A stretch of DNA of 64,000 bases from Roseateles_B flavus (GTDB lineage: Bacteria > Pseudomonadota > Gammaproteobacteria > Burkholderiales > Burkholderiaceae_C). The notes under the pieces are model-generated. The model saw nothing but the letters and a program-made list of their open reading frames with translations, did no database searches and was not told the origin of the DNA. Numbering within the stretch: the first letter of the stretch is position 1; every line of letters starts with the position of its first letter. Both the position numbers and the translations under genes were made by a program. The DNA is taken from positions 62,001 through 126,000 of the forward strand of contig NZ_JBDPZC010000002.1 in the NCBI RefSeq assembly GCF_039872765.1, given 5' to 3'. Positions 19,701-26,500 of the stretch are shown here, in pieces.

Positions 19701-20208
19701 AAGCCGCGTCGTAGCCGTTGAGGAGTTGAACGTCGATCGCATCCGAGTAGTGAGAGCACACAAGGCTTCCACTACGTTGTTTCTCCATGGCACATGACCA
19801 GAAGCTACCCCAGCGATGGAACGGCCCCACATAGGTTGCCAGGACAACCCAGTCCTTCTTGAAGATTCTCTTGGCGAGCTTTTGAGCTTGCTCAGCACCA
19901 GGCCTTGAACTGGGCTTCTTGTGTCGGCGAACCTTCCGATTCAGCCCCGCCTGGCGCGTCATTAGAGCAATGGCCGCGACAGTTTGATCTTCAAGCTGCA
20001 CGAGGGATTTGGGCAAGCCATCGACTGGCCCGTGCGCGTAGGGGATTTCTTCTGACTGCATGTCTTCGATCAGGCTGCAAGTTTTTGTGCTCGCGACGGC
20101 CTTCTCTGAATTTTTCCAGAGCCTCCCAAAGTCTTTTGGCATAGCTAAAGCCAGCCATCCGCACCGTCGCGCTAGTGAAGTGCAAGCTCCATAGACCGGC
20201 CACGACAA
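13795..20208 (-). CDS. Giant (about 2,137-residue) AAA/STAND-like ATPase
   Basis: The main reading frame covers 2,137 residues. Visible parts: a Trp/Pro-rich N-terminal region, an Ala/Glu-rich coiled coil at about 430-490, a low-complexity linker at about 500-640, a long helical middle, then a P-loop domain preceded by FVPPEMFYGRTSELDAV. Walker A is GGRQLGKTALL at residues 1461-1471 and Walker B is RILLLLDEADHFF at about 1550-1563. The GRTSELDAV lead-in and ORC/STAND-like arrangement suggest a signal-transducing NTPase. A second ATPase-like region (NSVLLVAGSEAAG) and a winged-helix-like end follow. The TTG at 20208 has no good ribosome site; a better start lies at 20275 in another frame. Size, coupling and island context suggest phage defence, by inference only. 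Confidence 0.85.
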   Translation of the reverse strand: MSWPVYGACTSLARRCGWLALAMPKDFGRLWKNSEKAVASTKTCSLIEDMQSEEIPYAHGPVDGLPKSLVQLEDQTVAAIALMTRQAGLNRKVRRHKKPSSRPGAEQAQKLAKRIFKKDWVVLATYVGPFHRWGSFWSCAMEKQRSGSLVCSHYSDAIDVQLLNGYDAAWPDLKEDAEALSQDCPEWPRIREKLLTFWKYSKVDMPLGVFMLWPRLLADLRRWEALDDQRRVQVGHAVFSLSSIGWTRWFIDQALSVCPALTDEFEGLDTLSRKKVVSAFNEQSSEEAVTSEMPIQESEADSASVVTSVCDWWSDLGAEIAAIHHGWADEPARELLVRAVALGERAAQLLPLMPEKVASPQEDLEAGLDALRDRLLTATQQEGLHWFGTEELEGVLARWLLAAKDAANDVEVGALAADAEQALSRFASAAIELQVAQAQVAETKSAIARLDAEQSANVSLALRIGLAKRRDSAVEASSQAARRETEAMLAVLAAASPRGAAFDPGVNYTVKLAEREFGLAEIDDGEVSRADEGRPIGEAGLVAPLPPTAVVDGRPVPPKPVLGAEANELAVESTPESIELGKSKDVELAAQAVSAVHGPAADFASASLPSVATDGPELQQASVDASAQLSSSKDAGDFGKPEVMDADTVEGDFTDEVGDRCRPIWTLLRMGKPALAFQYASALHDQSPNLRVPPPELLRSVALSTGLAASDGPLAVAIGEAFLDIDASWFEPGDAPAKWHTALNLLLIAATLRPMVLAPATGASAIAHYRHLDGRHVALLDLVRKVGDLSEPLTGFSIGRTVLGSAADEASQREHIAQLSKDTSDWLYERAPSKKFRYAPASKVWLHWLKPGECIHRLISPVARNAVEERGAVRAAIEELSDYDAFFDRLRDTDRRQLQRRGQDIEAGALEHLWVATCEAVSMAKGWLAAATLFSESGGRLRGLIGQLKAAFDVHAEQVCSELDAEWEGDGWGQVAAASKVLAGEIRAIANMLKQSDAVLVAEPQPMELLACDLLMVPGTTIAPSWAVESEGDVLLRALESWSTSPVPASAALQARIEGGDLGGAERLLQLMPEDAASDVVSIERAKELWARDLQKEIQRARRASEVGLAYGYLSDEDRSACESELSSVELAQRDTMRFDVATKRVRAVEARIEQEKSRRVEEARQAFNKERPALSPEYAREVEAPLKRSDIHTFNELLQRVRQGSAPWPERTQRLDLFSEFYPVQLTELLANLGRLERTEVDKLIRNGGSIGAVSFELDGDEQARIEAEEVYKVWATGFGRHKLDRESLRKVLEALGVSVRSLEQDKAGQGWTLFTETIDDREVCPVPHFGSRAQGRYRVVVLGDRASPEDLLQRIGDSTQQTATIVLSLTRSPPRFWPDLAKLSKERQRSFLLLDEAILLSLLAQRGSRLASWFALALPFTYSEPYDASAGFVPPEMFYGRTSELDAVKEQGGCYFIYGGRQLGKTALLRRAEKTFHEPAEERYAIWVDLLAQGIGERRPAVDVWLSLADKLRELKIHGLDIPPVNTAKPASIDAFLSSIRAFIQAKPGRRILLLLDEADHFFEQDARYGSSYAETRRLKQLMDETERRFKVVFAGLHNVLRTASTSNQPLGHLNEAVRIGPLMNEREIRAAEELITRPIEAAGFEFDDRSLVMRILAQTNYYPSLIQLYCTQLLRHLRESKLRRRDFVGPRFRIDEADIESVFAGRPLRDAIRSKFRLTLQLDDRYEVIAYAIGLEALAPGFDHAEGVDWPTLWRDCATSWWPEGFKTTSERDFLALLEEMVQLGVLSPAKGSDRYSLRNPNVLLLLGSRQEIENTLGTEREPRIEFESTIFRPALGRRVDDPARSPLTYRQLDEVVQMRNSVLLVAGSEAAGLNNLLAGLREQPGMSDTGRFVQIDRSTTRAAFTQELDKEVQRRVGEGVTVMLVPATVPWDAEWVLAARAKLKALRSTTSFVSVVFAADPMQLWTLAAPVPDQAQWVEPWLSILPWSRGFVRKWLEELQLPVEEADRLYELTGNWGGLLEAAVRMKAGAAHSLDFVQNMHRMAAELDDPKTQQQYRMALTGGVLEGERVLRTMLELGEGVTEGDLVEYGELAADTVTRALLWAEPLGLVTRNPGSVWVVDPFVRRVFSGGAQ

Positions 20209-20275
20209 GCGCCAGCACTATCACCATGATGTGGGCATTATCAAGCGCCGCCAGGTCCACAGTGATAGGTGTCAA
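19991..20275 (-). other. Frame-shifted 5' end of the giant ATPase gene, or small overlapping membrane ORF
   Basis: A TTG start at 20275 sits 7 bases after a perfect AGGAGG (20283-20288) and encodes MTPITVDLAALDNAHIM followed by a membrane segment (VIVLALVVAGLWSLHF) and SYAKRLWEALEKFREG. This frame stays open to 19991, overlapping the giant ORF in the other frame. The sequence GGAAAAATTCAG near 20110-20120 contains a run of five A where a one-base indel would join the two frames. I infer that the native protein is membrane-anchored and that the gene carries a real, programmed or sequencing frameshift. The alternative is a separate 94-residue membrane peptide. Confidence 0.5.
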
Positions 20276-20360
20276 CCTCAGGCCTCCTACGTGCAGCTTG
20301 AATCGCCCCGGATCCAGTAGACACCTTCGAGCCTCAATCTGAGGCCCAATAGGAGGTGCC

Positions 20361-20642
20361 ATGAAGATCAATCAACCCTACCCTGAAGAATTCAAGATCG
20401 AGGCGGTCAAGCAGATCACGGAGCGAGGCCACAAGGTGGCCGAGGTGTCATCGCGGATCGGCGTCAGCCAGCACAGCCTGTACAAGTGGATCAAGGTCTA
20501 TGGCGTGCCCAAGCCGGAACGCCAGGCGCAAGCCTCGCAGGCCGAAGAGCTGCGCCGCCTGAAGGCTGAGCTCAAGCGCGTGACCGAGGAGCGCGACATC
20601 CTAAAAAAGGCCGCAGCGTACTTTGCCAAGCAGTCCGGGTGA
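20361..20642 (+). CDS. IS3-family OrfA (helix-turn-helix protein)
   Basis: A 93-residue protein with the OrfA pattern EEFKIEAVKQITERGHKVAEV...IGVSQHSLYKWIK, then a leucine-zipper-like LRRLKAELKRVTEERDILKKA. The heptamer A AAA AAG at 20603-20609 is in the right phase for -1 frameshifting to make the OrfAB transposase. A GGAGGTGCC site precedes the ATG. Confidence 0.93.
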   Translation: MKINQPYPEEFKIEAVKQITERGHKVAEVSSRIGVSQHSLYKWIKVYGVPKPERQAQASQAEELRRLKAELKRVTEERDILKKAAAYFAKQSG

Positions 20643-21514
20643 AGTACGCGTTCATCAAACGCCACGAGCAGCAGCACAGCGTGCGGCGCATGTGCAAGGT
20701 GATGCAGGTGCACCCCAGCGGCTACTACGCCTGGAAGGCCGAGCCACAGAGCCCGAGGGCCAAGGACGACCAGCGTCTGACGGGCCTGCTCAAGCAGGCC
20801 TGGCTGGAGAGCGGCGGCGTGTACGGCTATCGCAAGTTGACGCTGGACATGCGCGATCTGGGCGAGCGCTGCGGCAAGCATCGCGTGGCGCGGCTGCTCA
20901 AGCTCGAAGGGCTGCGCTCGCAGACGGGCTATCGGCGCCGGCCCGGCACGCGCGGCGGCAAGCCTGCCGTGGTTGCGCCAAACCATCTGCAACGCCAGTT
21001 CACGACGACCGAGCCGAATCAGTCCTGGGTGACCGACATCACCTACATCCGGACCCACGAGGGCTGGCTGTACTTGGCCGTCGTGGTCGATCTGTTCTCG
21101 CGCCAGGTGGTGGGATGGTCCATGGGCAGCCGTATCGACACTAGCCTCGTCTTGGATGCATTGCTGATGGCGTTGTGGCGGCGCCAGCCGCACCAGCCGG
21201 TCATGGTGCACTCAGATCAGGGCTGTCAGTTCACGGGGCACGAGTGGCAGACGTTCCTGCGCGATCACAATCTGGTCAGCAGCATGAGCCGGCGCGGCAA
21301 CTGCCACGACAACGCCGTGGCCGAGAGCTTCTTCCAACTGCTCAAGCGCGAGCGCATCCGTCGGCAAATCTATGCGACCCGCAACGATGCGCGGGCCGAT
21401 GTCTTCAACTACATCGAGATGTTCTACAACCCCAAGCGGCGTCACGGGACGGCCGGCGGCACTTCACCGGTGGAGTTCGAACGACGCCATTCCCAACGGC
21501 TCACGGGTGTCTAG
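20639..21514 (+). CDS. IS3-family OrfB (DDE transposase)
   Basis: A 291-residue rve-type integrase domain. The DDE residues are visible in VTDITYIRT, VMVHSDQGCQFTG and NCHDNAVAESFFQLLK. It overlaps OrfA by four bases in the -1 frame, and the full-length enzyme would be an OrfAB fusion. The start codon is GTG. The protein looks intact to its C-terminal SPVEFERRHSQRLTGV. Confidence 0.93.
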   Translation: MKYAFIKRHEQQHSVRRMCKVMQVHPSGYYAWKAEPQSPRAKDDQRLTGLLKQAWLESGGVYGYRKLTLDMRDLGERCGKHRVARLLKLEGLRSQTGYRRRPGTRGGKPAVVAPNHLQRQFTTTEPNQSWVTDITYIRTHEGWLYLAVVVDLFSRQVVGWSMGSRIDTSLVLDALLMALWRRQPHQPVMVHSDQGCQFTGHEWQTFLRDHNLVSSMSRRGNCHDNAVAESFFQLLKRERIRRQIYATRNDARADVFNYIEMFYNPKRRHGTAGGTSPVEFERRHSQRLTGV

Positions 21515-21574
21515 GAAACCCGGGGCGATTCAGCTGACGCTAGTAATCTCACCACAGCGACAGTACTGCTGGGT

Positions 21575-21661
21575 CAATACATGGACGCCTTGGAAGAGGC
21601 ATTTGCGCGTCACGGCAAGCCTGAGATCGTCAACAACGATCAGGGCAATCAGTTCGCCGAC
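21575..21661 (+). pseudogene. Internal fragment of a second IS3-family OrfB
   Basis: About 28 codons read MDALEEAFARHGKPEIVNNDQGNQFA, the segment around the second catalytic aspartate of an IS3 transposase. Neither end of the gene is present. The adjoining stretch between the intact IS and this fragment holds nothing else. Confidence 0.7.
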
Positions 21662-22611
21662 CTAGCTGTGAAGCGTCAAGAGGTTGTTTCTTGTCGAACT
21701 GAGCCTGGAGATGGGCGGCAGACCGCCGATGCCGCTATGCGGACGGTGGCAGTTGTAGTGATGCTGCCATTGGGCCAAGGCCTCAGTGCGCTGGGCCGAG
21801 TTCTGATACGTCCAGCCCTAGGCCCATTCGCGCAGAGCCGACTGGATGAAGCGCTCGGCCTTGCCATTGGTCTGGGGCCGCTAAGGCTTGGTGAACGAGT
21901 GCTTGATGCCGAGCTCCAGGCAAGCCTGGCGGAATTCGCGTGAGCGGAAGGCCGAGCCGTTGTCGGTGAGCAGCCGTTGCACGCAGACCCCCAGCCTGGC
22001 GTAGTAGGCCACGGCATTTCTCAGGAACTGCACCGCCTGCGCCTTCTTCTCGTCCGGATGCATGGCCGTGAAGGCCAGCCGGGCGTGATCGTCGATGGCG
22101 ACGAACAGCGTCTCCCAGCCCGCGCCATCCACCGAGTCGCGCCGATTGCCTGTGACACGGTGGCTCGGGCGCACGATGCGGCCGAGCTTCTTGGTATCCA
22201 TGTGCAGCAGCTCGCCTGGCGCCTCGCGCTCGTAGCGCACGACAGGCTGTGCGGGCTCCAGGTCGCTGAGCTTGGATAGCCCGGCTCGTGCCAGCACGCG
22301 GCTGACTGTCGAGGCTGACACGCCCACGCTGCGTGCGATGTTGGACTGCAGCATGCGCCTGCGTCGCAGTTCAACGATGAGCAGTGCCTTGGCCGGATCG
22401 ATGCTGCGCGGCGAGTGCGCCGGACGCGACGAGGCATCGGCCAGCGCTGCCTCACCGCCGGCCAGATAGCGCCCCAGCCACTTCCTGGCGATGGCGCCGT
22501 TACGCCGTACGCAGCTGCAGCTTCAGGGGCATTGAGACCGCCTGTGGTCATCTGTTTGACCATCTCGATGCGGCGGGCGTACGTAAGTCGGGCATGCTTA
22601 TGGCTGTTCAT
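21662..22611 (-). pseudogene. Broken IS481-family transposase
   Basis: The start MNSHKHARLTYARRIEMVKQ, the middle RRRMLQSNIARSVGVSASTVSRVLARAG, DTKKLGRIVRPSHRVTGNRR, LLTDNGSAFRSREFRQAC and the end TRNNLLTLHS are all IS481-family. The gene is broken by a frameshift near 22,490 and by two TAG codons (after SFTKP and after ALREWA), both where a tyrosine TAC would be expected. TGTTCATCCGG-type terminal bases lie near 22609 and 22671. Confidence 0.85.
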
Positions 22612-22697
22612 CCGGTGTTGGCTCTGGAGTGGATTGGGTGTTTGGCGACTTCCAGTCTCTCAAACCCAATCCGGATGAACACCGGATACAACCTATT

Positions 22698-22976
22698 GAA
22701 GCTTCACACCTAGCCTTCACCGAGGCGCTCACGACGAGCGGCGAGGTTATCAGCACGAACGGGCGCAGCGCCTGGCACGACAACGTCTTCGTCGAGCGGC
22801 TGTGGCGCACGATCAAGTACTTGGAGGTCTACCTGCGGGCCTACTACTCGGTCAGCGACGCCCGGCAGCACTTGAGGCGCTACATCGAGTTCTGCAACGC
22901 GCGCCGTTCGCACTCCTCGCTTGGCGCCATGACCCCGGATGAGTCTTACTTCGCGACGCTGCCGGCCATTCAATAG
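22698..22976 (+). pseudogene. C-terminal fragment of an IS3-family OrfB
   Basis: About 90 codons encode ALTTSGEVISTNGRSAWHDN, then VFVERLWRTIKYLEVYLRAY, SDARQHLRRYIEFCNARRSH and a stop. This is the third-acidic-residue region and tail of an IS3 transposase distinct from the intact copy above. The N-terminal two thirds are missing, having been replaced by the IS481 debris. Confidence 0.8.
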
Positions 22977-23059
22977 GCAGCTTGACGGACCGCATGCCAC
23001 TTACCCAACCCCGCCCGATTCCGTGTTCAAACAGATGCGGCCAGCTCCGCGATCCGCCT

Positions 23060-23340
23060 CGACAACAGGCCGGAGTTGACAGCTGAAGCCATTCGACGAA
23101 TGGGCTGAGCGGCACGGTGGGACGCTGCTGTTCATCCAACGGCAAGCCCAACCAGAACGCGTTCATAGAACGCTTCAACCGCAGCTTTCGCTAGGAAGTG
23201 CGCAACACCGGCTGTTCAGTGCTGTGAGCGAGATCCAGACCGCCGCTGACGATTGGCTCATCGACTACGACGAATACCGGCCGCACGATTCCTTGGGCAG
23301 CGCCCCAGCGGTTGTCTTCAAGCCCAGAGTGTTCAACTAG
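23060..23340 (+). pseudogene. Degenerate C-terminal fragment of an IS3-family (IS407-like) OrfB
   Basis: With frame changes and one stop corrected, the reading is GPELTAEAIRRMG..., FIQ..KPNQNAFIERFNRSF, EIQTAADDWLIDYDEYRPHD and GSAPAVVFKPRVFN. This is the end of an IS407-type transposase. The stretch between this and the previous fragment holds nothing else. Confidence 0.7.
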
Positions 23341-23405
23341 GAAGTCTATGCTTCTGGACTGTCTACTTGTCGGGGGAGCTTATGAGCTAGCTCCTGCGCA
23401 GCGAT

Positions 23406-23894
23406 CTACTTTTGCGAGCTTTCATTTTGCCCCGGCCGAGGACCCGTTCCTGGCTGAATGAAAAGCGGGAACGTCAACCCTCGAATTCCAGCACGTAATG
23501 CTAGCCCGTACACCTGCTCGCGTGCGTAAGGCAGCAATATAAACGGGGCATTGACTTCAGCCCACCGCGCCAAATTCTCAAATGAGAACTTGGCATAGTC
23601 AACGACAAAGTTCCCCTGCAGTTCCACCTCAACAACGAATGCTGGGACGGCAGTCCCGCTCTCTTCCGCAGGCTCGGTTGCGGGGTCTGCAGTCTCAGGC
23701 TTAGTTTCAATTCGCAGGCCGATTGAAATGTTCGGATCGTTCCTATCGAATTCTGACCGGCCGAGCTCAATCTTTAAGCCCAGCTCACCTTCATAGTCCC
23801 GCGCCGCTTGGGCGTCGTTCACCACCAAATTCAGCCGGTGAACGATAACGTCACGAAGCTGAATCGGATGCAAGTCGCTTAATTTTTGAGTCAC
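23406..23894 (-). CDS. SecB-like chaperone of a toxin-antitoxin-chaperone operon (CmdC-like)
   Basis: A 162-residue protein resembling SecB. The match is clearest in the C-terminal half: WAEVNAPFILLPYAREQVYGLALRAG followed by PLFIQP corresponds to the conserved PNILFPYARE...RG.FP.L.L.PVNF core of SecB. The start is GTG, overlapping the upstream antitoxin stop as GTGA. In TAC modules such a chaperone stabilises the antitoxin until infection disturbs it. Third gene of the operon toxin-antitoxin-chaperone. Base composition is lower in GC than neighbouring core genes, fitting transfer. Confidence 0.82.
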   Translation of the reverse strand: MTQKLSDLHPIQLRDVIVHRLNLVVNDAQAARDYEGELGLKIELGRSEFDRNDPNISIGLRIETKPETADPATEPAEESGTAVPAFVVEVELQGNFVVDYAKFSFENLARWAEVNAPFILLPYAREQVYGLALRAGIRGLTFPLFIQPGTGPRPGQNESSQK

Positions 23895-24163
23895 GCTGCA
23901 AGGTAGAACTGTTCGTCATTCGCTGCAGTCAAGTCATCAAGCTGCAACTCGTCAAAGCGAAGGCGAAGTTGTTGGCCAATGAGAGACTGTGCAAATCCGA
24001 ATTGGTCATGGGAATTCCAAACGACGGTAAGACTGCAGGCCGCCCGAATAGCTGCAAACACCGTCACCAGAGGGTGATCCGAGACCTCCGCAAGCTTTGC
24101 ATGGAACTCAGCATCGCTTAACTTGGAGACTTTTTCGAAAACCTTTCTGAAAATCTCTTCCAT
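23891..24163 (-). CDS. Probable antitoxin of the ART toxin operon (CmdA-like)
   Basis: A 90-residue acidic protein starting MEEIFRKVFEKVSKLSDAEF. It is placed between the ADP-ribosyltransferase-like toxin and the SecB-like chaperone. ATG at 24163 follows the toxin stop by two bases and has GGAG nine bases upstream, so an upstream in-frame start inside the toxin gene is not used. The hydrophobic C-terminal end (DEQFYLAA) would suit a chaperone-addiction segment, which is inference. The protein family itself is not recognised; the assignment comes from position and size. Confidence 0.7.
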   Translation of the reverse strand: MEEIFRKVFEKVSKLSDAEFHAKLAEVSDHPLVTVFAAIRAACSLTVVWNSHDQFGFAQSLIGQQLRLRFDELQLDDLTAANDEQFYLAA

Positions 24164-24165
24164 TT

Positions 24166-24747
24166 CTATTCTCCAACTAACTCTATATCCTTGATCAGCC
24201 CCATAGCATGTTTTCTCACGACAATGCATGGTGCTCGTTTAAGCCAAGACACATACGGCGCCGGAGTTTTCTCTCCCTTTGTCAAGCCAGGAACATCCAC
24301 ATCCAGCTTAATTACACCGTACTGCGCTGCTCGTTCATTTTCAATTTCTTTAATCAAGTACAGGCGGAGCAATTCGATTTCATCTTTGCTGCTCTCGATT
24401 TGCCTTTTTTCTGCGGTCTTAATTAGCAGGTTTAAAAAACCCTCTGAATTTGCATCAAAATATTCATCGGTCGGCGCCTCTATTTTTGCTTTCAGAACCG
24501 CCAAAGACTTGTCGGCATCACCTTTGTATGAATTGAATTTTGGCGTGGCCGCAAGGCGCCACCAATTTTCCGCCAGTCGTTGAGCAAAAAAAACGTCGTC
24601 TTGGAAGGACCAAAAATATACGCCTGCCCCTGCCCTGCCGTCATCACTGGCCTTGAACTGATTGGACTCTAGGATTGCGCTTGCACGTGTTCTTGACGTG
24701 CCGTGCGTTCCATTCAGATAGACGGTGGCATTTGCTGCTGATGCCAT
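24166..24747 (-). CDS. ADP-ribosyltransferase-like toxin (CmdT-like)
   Basis: A 193-residue protein with an ART-type N-terminus: VYLNGTHGTSRTRASAILES matches the HGT[ST] NAD-binding strand, and GRAGAGVYFWSFQDD matches the G.GVYF strand of PARP/Tre-like toxins. A late REL-type glutamate cannot be fixed by eye. It opens an operon with the antitoxin and SecB-like chaperone. This order and these sizes match CmdTAC, an anti-phage system whose toxin ADP-ribosylates mRNA. The target here is inferred only from that parallel. Low GC relative to neighbours. Confidence 0.78.
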   Translation of the reverse strand: MASAANATVYLNGTHGTSRTRASAILESNQFKASDDGRAGAGVYFWSFQDDVFFAQRLAENWWRLAATPKFNSYKGDADKSLAVLKAKIEAPTDEYFDANSEGFLNLLIKTAEKRQIESSKDEIELLRLYLIKEIENERAAQYGVIKLDVDVPGLTKGEKTPAPYVSWLKRAPCIVVRKHAMGLIKDIELVGE

Positions 24748-24910
24748 CAGTTGATAACAGAACTAAATGAACTTCTGTTGCCGCATTGACCGCAAAGCGA
24801 CAACTCCCCGTAATTCAACGAAACGCTGCAGGTACACGACCTGACAATCGCAGCTGCTTTGCCTTGGCGCCCGGTACCCACTGCCGTTAACGGCACCATA
24901 GCACACGCGG

Positions 24911-25177
24911 CTAACGCTGGAACAAGGAAAGACCTTGCAGGCTGTGCAGCCGGCAACACGCCCCACCCATTTGGGCGAGTGCCGCGAGATAGATGAGGCC
25001 TATGGCGCCTGTGTCAGTGTGTCCGCTGACTTCGGCGATCGCGGAGGCCCATTTGATCAAGTCAGGTGACAGCTGACGGCCAAGAGAAGCGTAGTTTGCC
25101 AGTGCCTCAACTCTCTTAAGTTCGATGGCTCTCCTATGGGTTGATACTGCCAGCAGGACGCTTCGTGCAGCAGACAT
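24911..25177 (-). CDS. Small hypothetical ORF upstream of the toxin operon
   Basis: An 88-residue frame (AIELKRVEALANYASLGRQL, IKWASAIAEVSGHTDTGAIGLIYLAALAQMGG) with a plausible helical composition but no recognised family and no clear ribosome site. It may be a decayed remnant. The rest of 24750-25440 shows no gene I can support. Confidence 0.3.
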   Translation of the reverse strand: MSAARSVLLAVSTHRRAIELKRVEALANYASLGRQLSPDLIKWASAIAEVSGHTDTGAIGLIYLAALAQMGGACCRLHSLQGLSLFQR

Positions 25178-25491
25178 TCCGACGCGAGTCTATGAAGACC
25201 GTCGCGTCCTGCCAACCTGAACAACCGGAGCACCTCCGACGCCAATCGTGAAAGCCCGCACACTTCTGGGTGTGCCGGCGATTGCCTCATGTCACGTACT
25301 GTGAACCTGGCTCCGGACCGAGAACGATGACAGCCTCTGCACCTCGGTCTTTGGCTCTGCTCTCAACGTCGATCCGACAGCCCTTCCAAGGGAACTGCCG
25401 CTTCCGTCGAGGTGCTCGGGAAAAGGAATGGAACGCTCCCGCCCGGCCCCATAAGCCGAGCCCCCGGACACGCAGAGCAACGCCAGCAAGC

Positions 25492-25529
25492 GCAAACCCA
25501 GCCGCCTCTCAGGTCTCGGCTGGGTTTGC
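25492..25529. terminator. Strong hairpin beyond tniQ (copy 1)
   Basis: GCAAACCCAGCCG and CGGCTGGGTTTGC are perfect 13-base inverted arms around 12 bases. A second smaller hairpin, ATGCCG...CGGCAT, follows at 25534-25554. The identical 13-base arms occur at 58735-58772 in the second copy. Position after tniQ suggests a terminator, although no T-run follows. Confidence 0.55.
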
Positions 25530-25564
25530 CACCATGCCGCGCGACGCACGGCATGCTCCGGGGG

Positions 25565-26500
25565 CTAGTACAGCTCAGGCTCACCCGTAAACCGGCTCCG
25601 ACATTTCCCAGCCTTCAGCACGTCCAGGATCGGCACCCCCGCCGCCGCTGCGAACTTGATCACTGCTCCAAGACTGATGGCTTGGCGCGTCCGCTCTGGA
25701 CGCCTACATTGACTGAGATGGACGGAGCTGGTCCGCAGTTGGCGGACCACATCCATCTGGAACTCAAGGCCCGTCCGCACCTTGGCCAGCTCATACGCCC
25801 ACTCGAGATCCGGCCAACGCGGCTCATTGCCCAGTGCCGGCATGTCGCGCACCAGGTCGGCAAGTAGCTGAGCTAGATGGGCATCTCCAGCAGCCGAACT
25901 GGCCTGCCCGTCCTGGCACGCGGCCGCGGCATTCGTTGCGAGCATGAGAGGGGCCCCGCATTGCCGGCAACCCACCGGGGGTGCCCACCCGTCGGGTCCA
26001 CGCTGCTCTGTACTGGCGCATCGTGGGCACGCGCCTTCGAGCAAGGTGTCATGCCTATGGCACCGCTCGTGAAAGCAGAAGCTCCAGACCAATCGGTGAT
26101 AGGTCGGACGTCCAGCCTGAATGTCTTCATGCCAACACGCCGAGCACCAGACAGGAGACTTCCTGACGTACCGCCGAAGGGCAATCGTGTGGTCTGCCCA
26201 GGGCATCGCCAGCACCGCAACCGAAGGAACCCCTGTCAGCCGGGCCAGGCGCATGCCAGCCAATCCTGGAGCTGTGCCCCAGTACGGCTGCAGGCTGCCA
26301 TCACTGCTATAGCGTTCCCCTTCCATGCGGGGCAGCGATCGTACGTAGTCCGCCAGCTCGCGCGCGGTGACCCCGTGGACGGCGGCCAATCGGTTGAAAT
26401 AGCCACTGAGCGACTCGCAGTCGGATGTGCCCACGCCTATCGGCTCGAGGCTGGACAGGATGACTCGCGAAGGGATGGGAGTAGGGCGCAGCTCACGCAT
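25565..26500 (-). CDS. tniQ: TniQ/TnsD-family target-selection protein, copy 1
   Basis: A 311-residue TniQ-family protein. It contains the family opening IGVGTSDCESLSGYFNRLAAVHG and zinc-binding pairs CSACWHED, HERCHRHD, CPRC and CRQCG. ATG at 26500 is chosen because GGAGG lies just upstream; a GTG two codons earlier is possible. The gene overlaps tnsC by 8 bases. In Tn7-like elements TniQ links the target or guide to TnsC. A second near-identical gene is at 58.8-59.7 kb. Confidence 0.9.
   Translation of the reverse strand: MRELRPTPIPSRVILSSLEPIGVGTSDCESLSGYFNRLAAVHGVTARELADYVRSLPRMEGERYSSDGSLQPYWGTAPGLAGMRLARLTGVPSVAVLAMPWADHTIALRRYVRKSPVWCSACWHEDIQAGRPTYHRLVWSFCFHERCHRHDTLLEGACPRCASTEQRGPDGWAPPVGCRQCGAPLMLATNAAAACQDGQASSAAGDAHLAQLLADLVRDMPALGNEPRWPDLEWAYELAKVRTGLEFQMDVVRQLRTSSVHLSQCRRPERTRQAISLGAVIKFAAAAGVPILDVLKAGKCRSRFTGEPELY

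Larger units (their letters stand above)
20299..21532 (+). mobile_element. Complete IS3-family insertion sequence
   Basis: Ends are TGAATCGCCCCGGATCC on the left and, in reverse complement, TGAATCGCCCCGGGTTTCC on the right; both continue into TAGACACC. A 3-bp duplication GCT flanks it (20296-20298 and 21533-21535). It carries two overlapping frames with a slippery A AAA AAG. All features fit an intact, possibly active IS3-family element of 1,234 bp. It sits 10 bases upstream of the Shine-Dalgarno of the giant ATPase gene. Confidence 0.93.
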
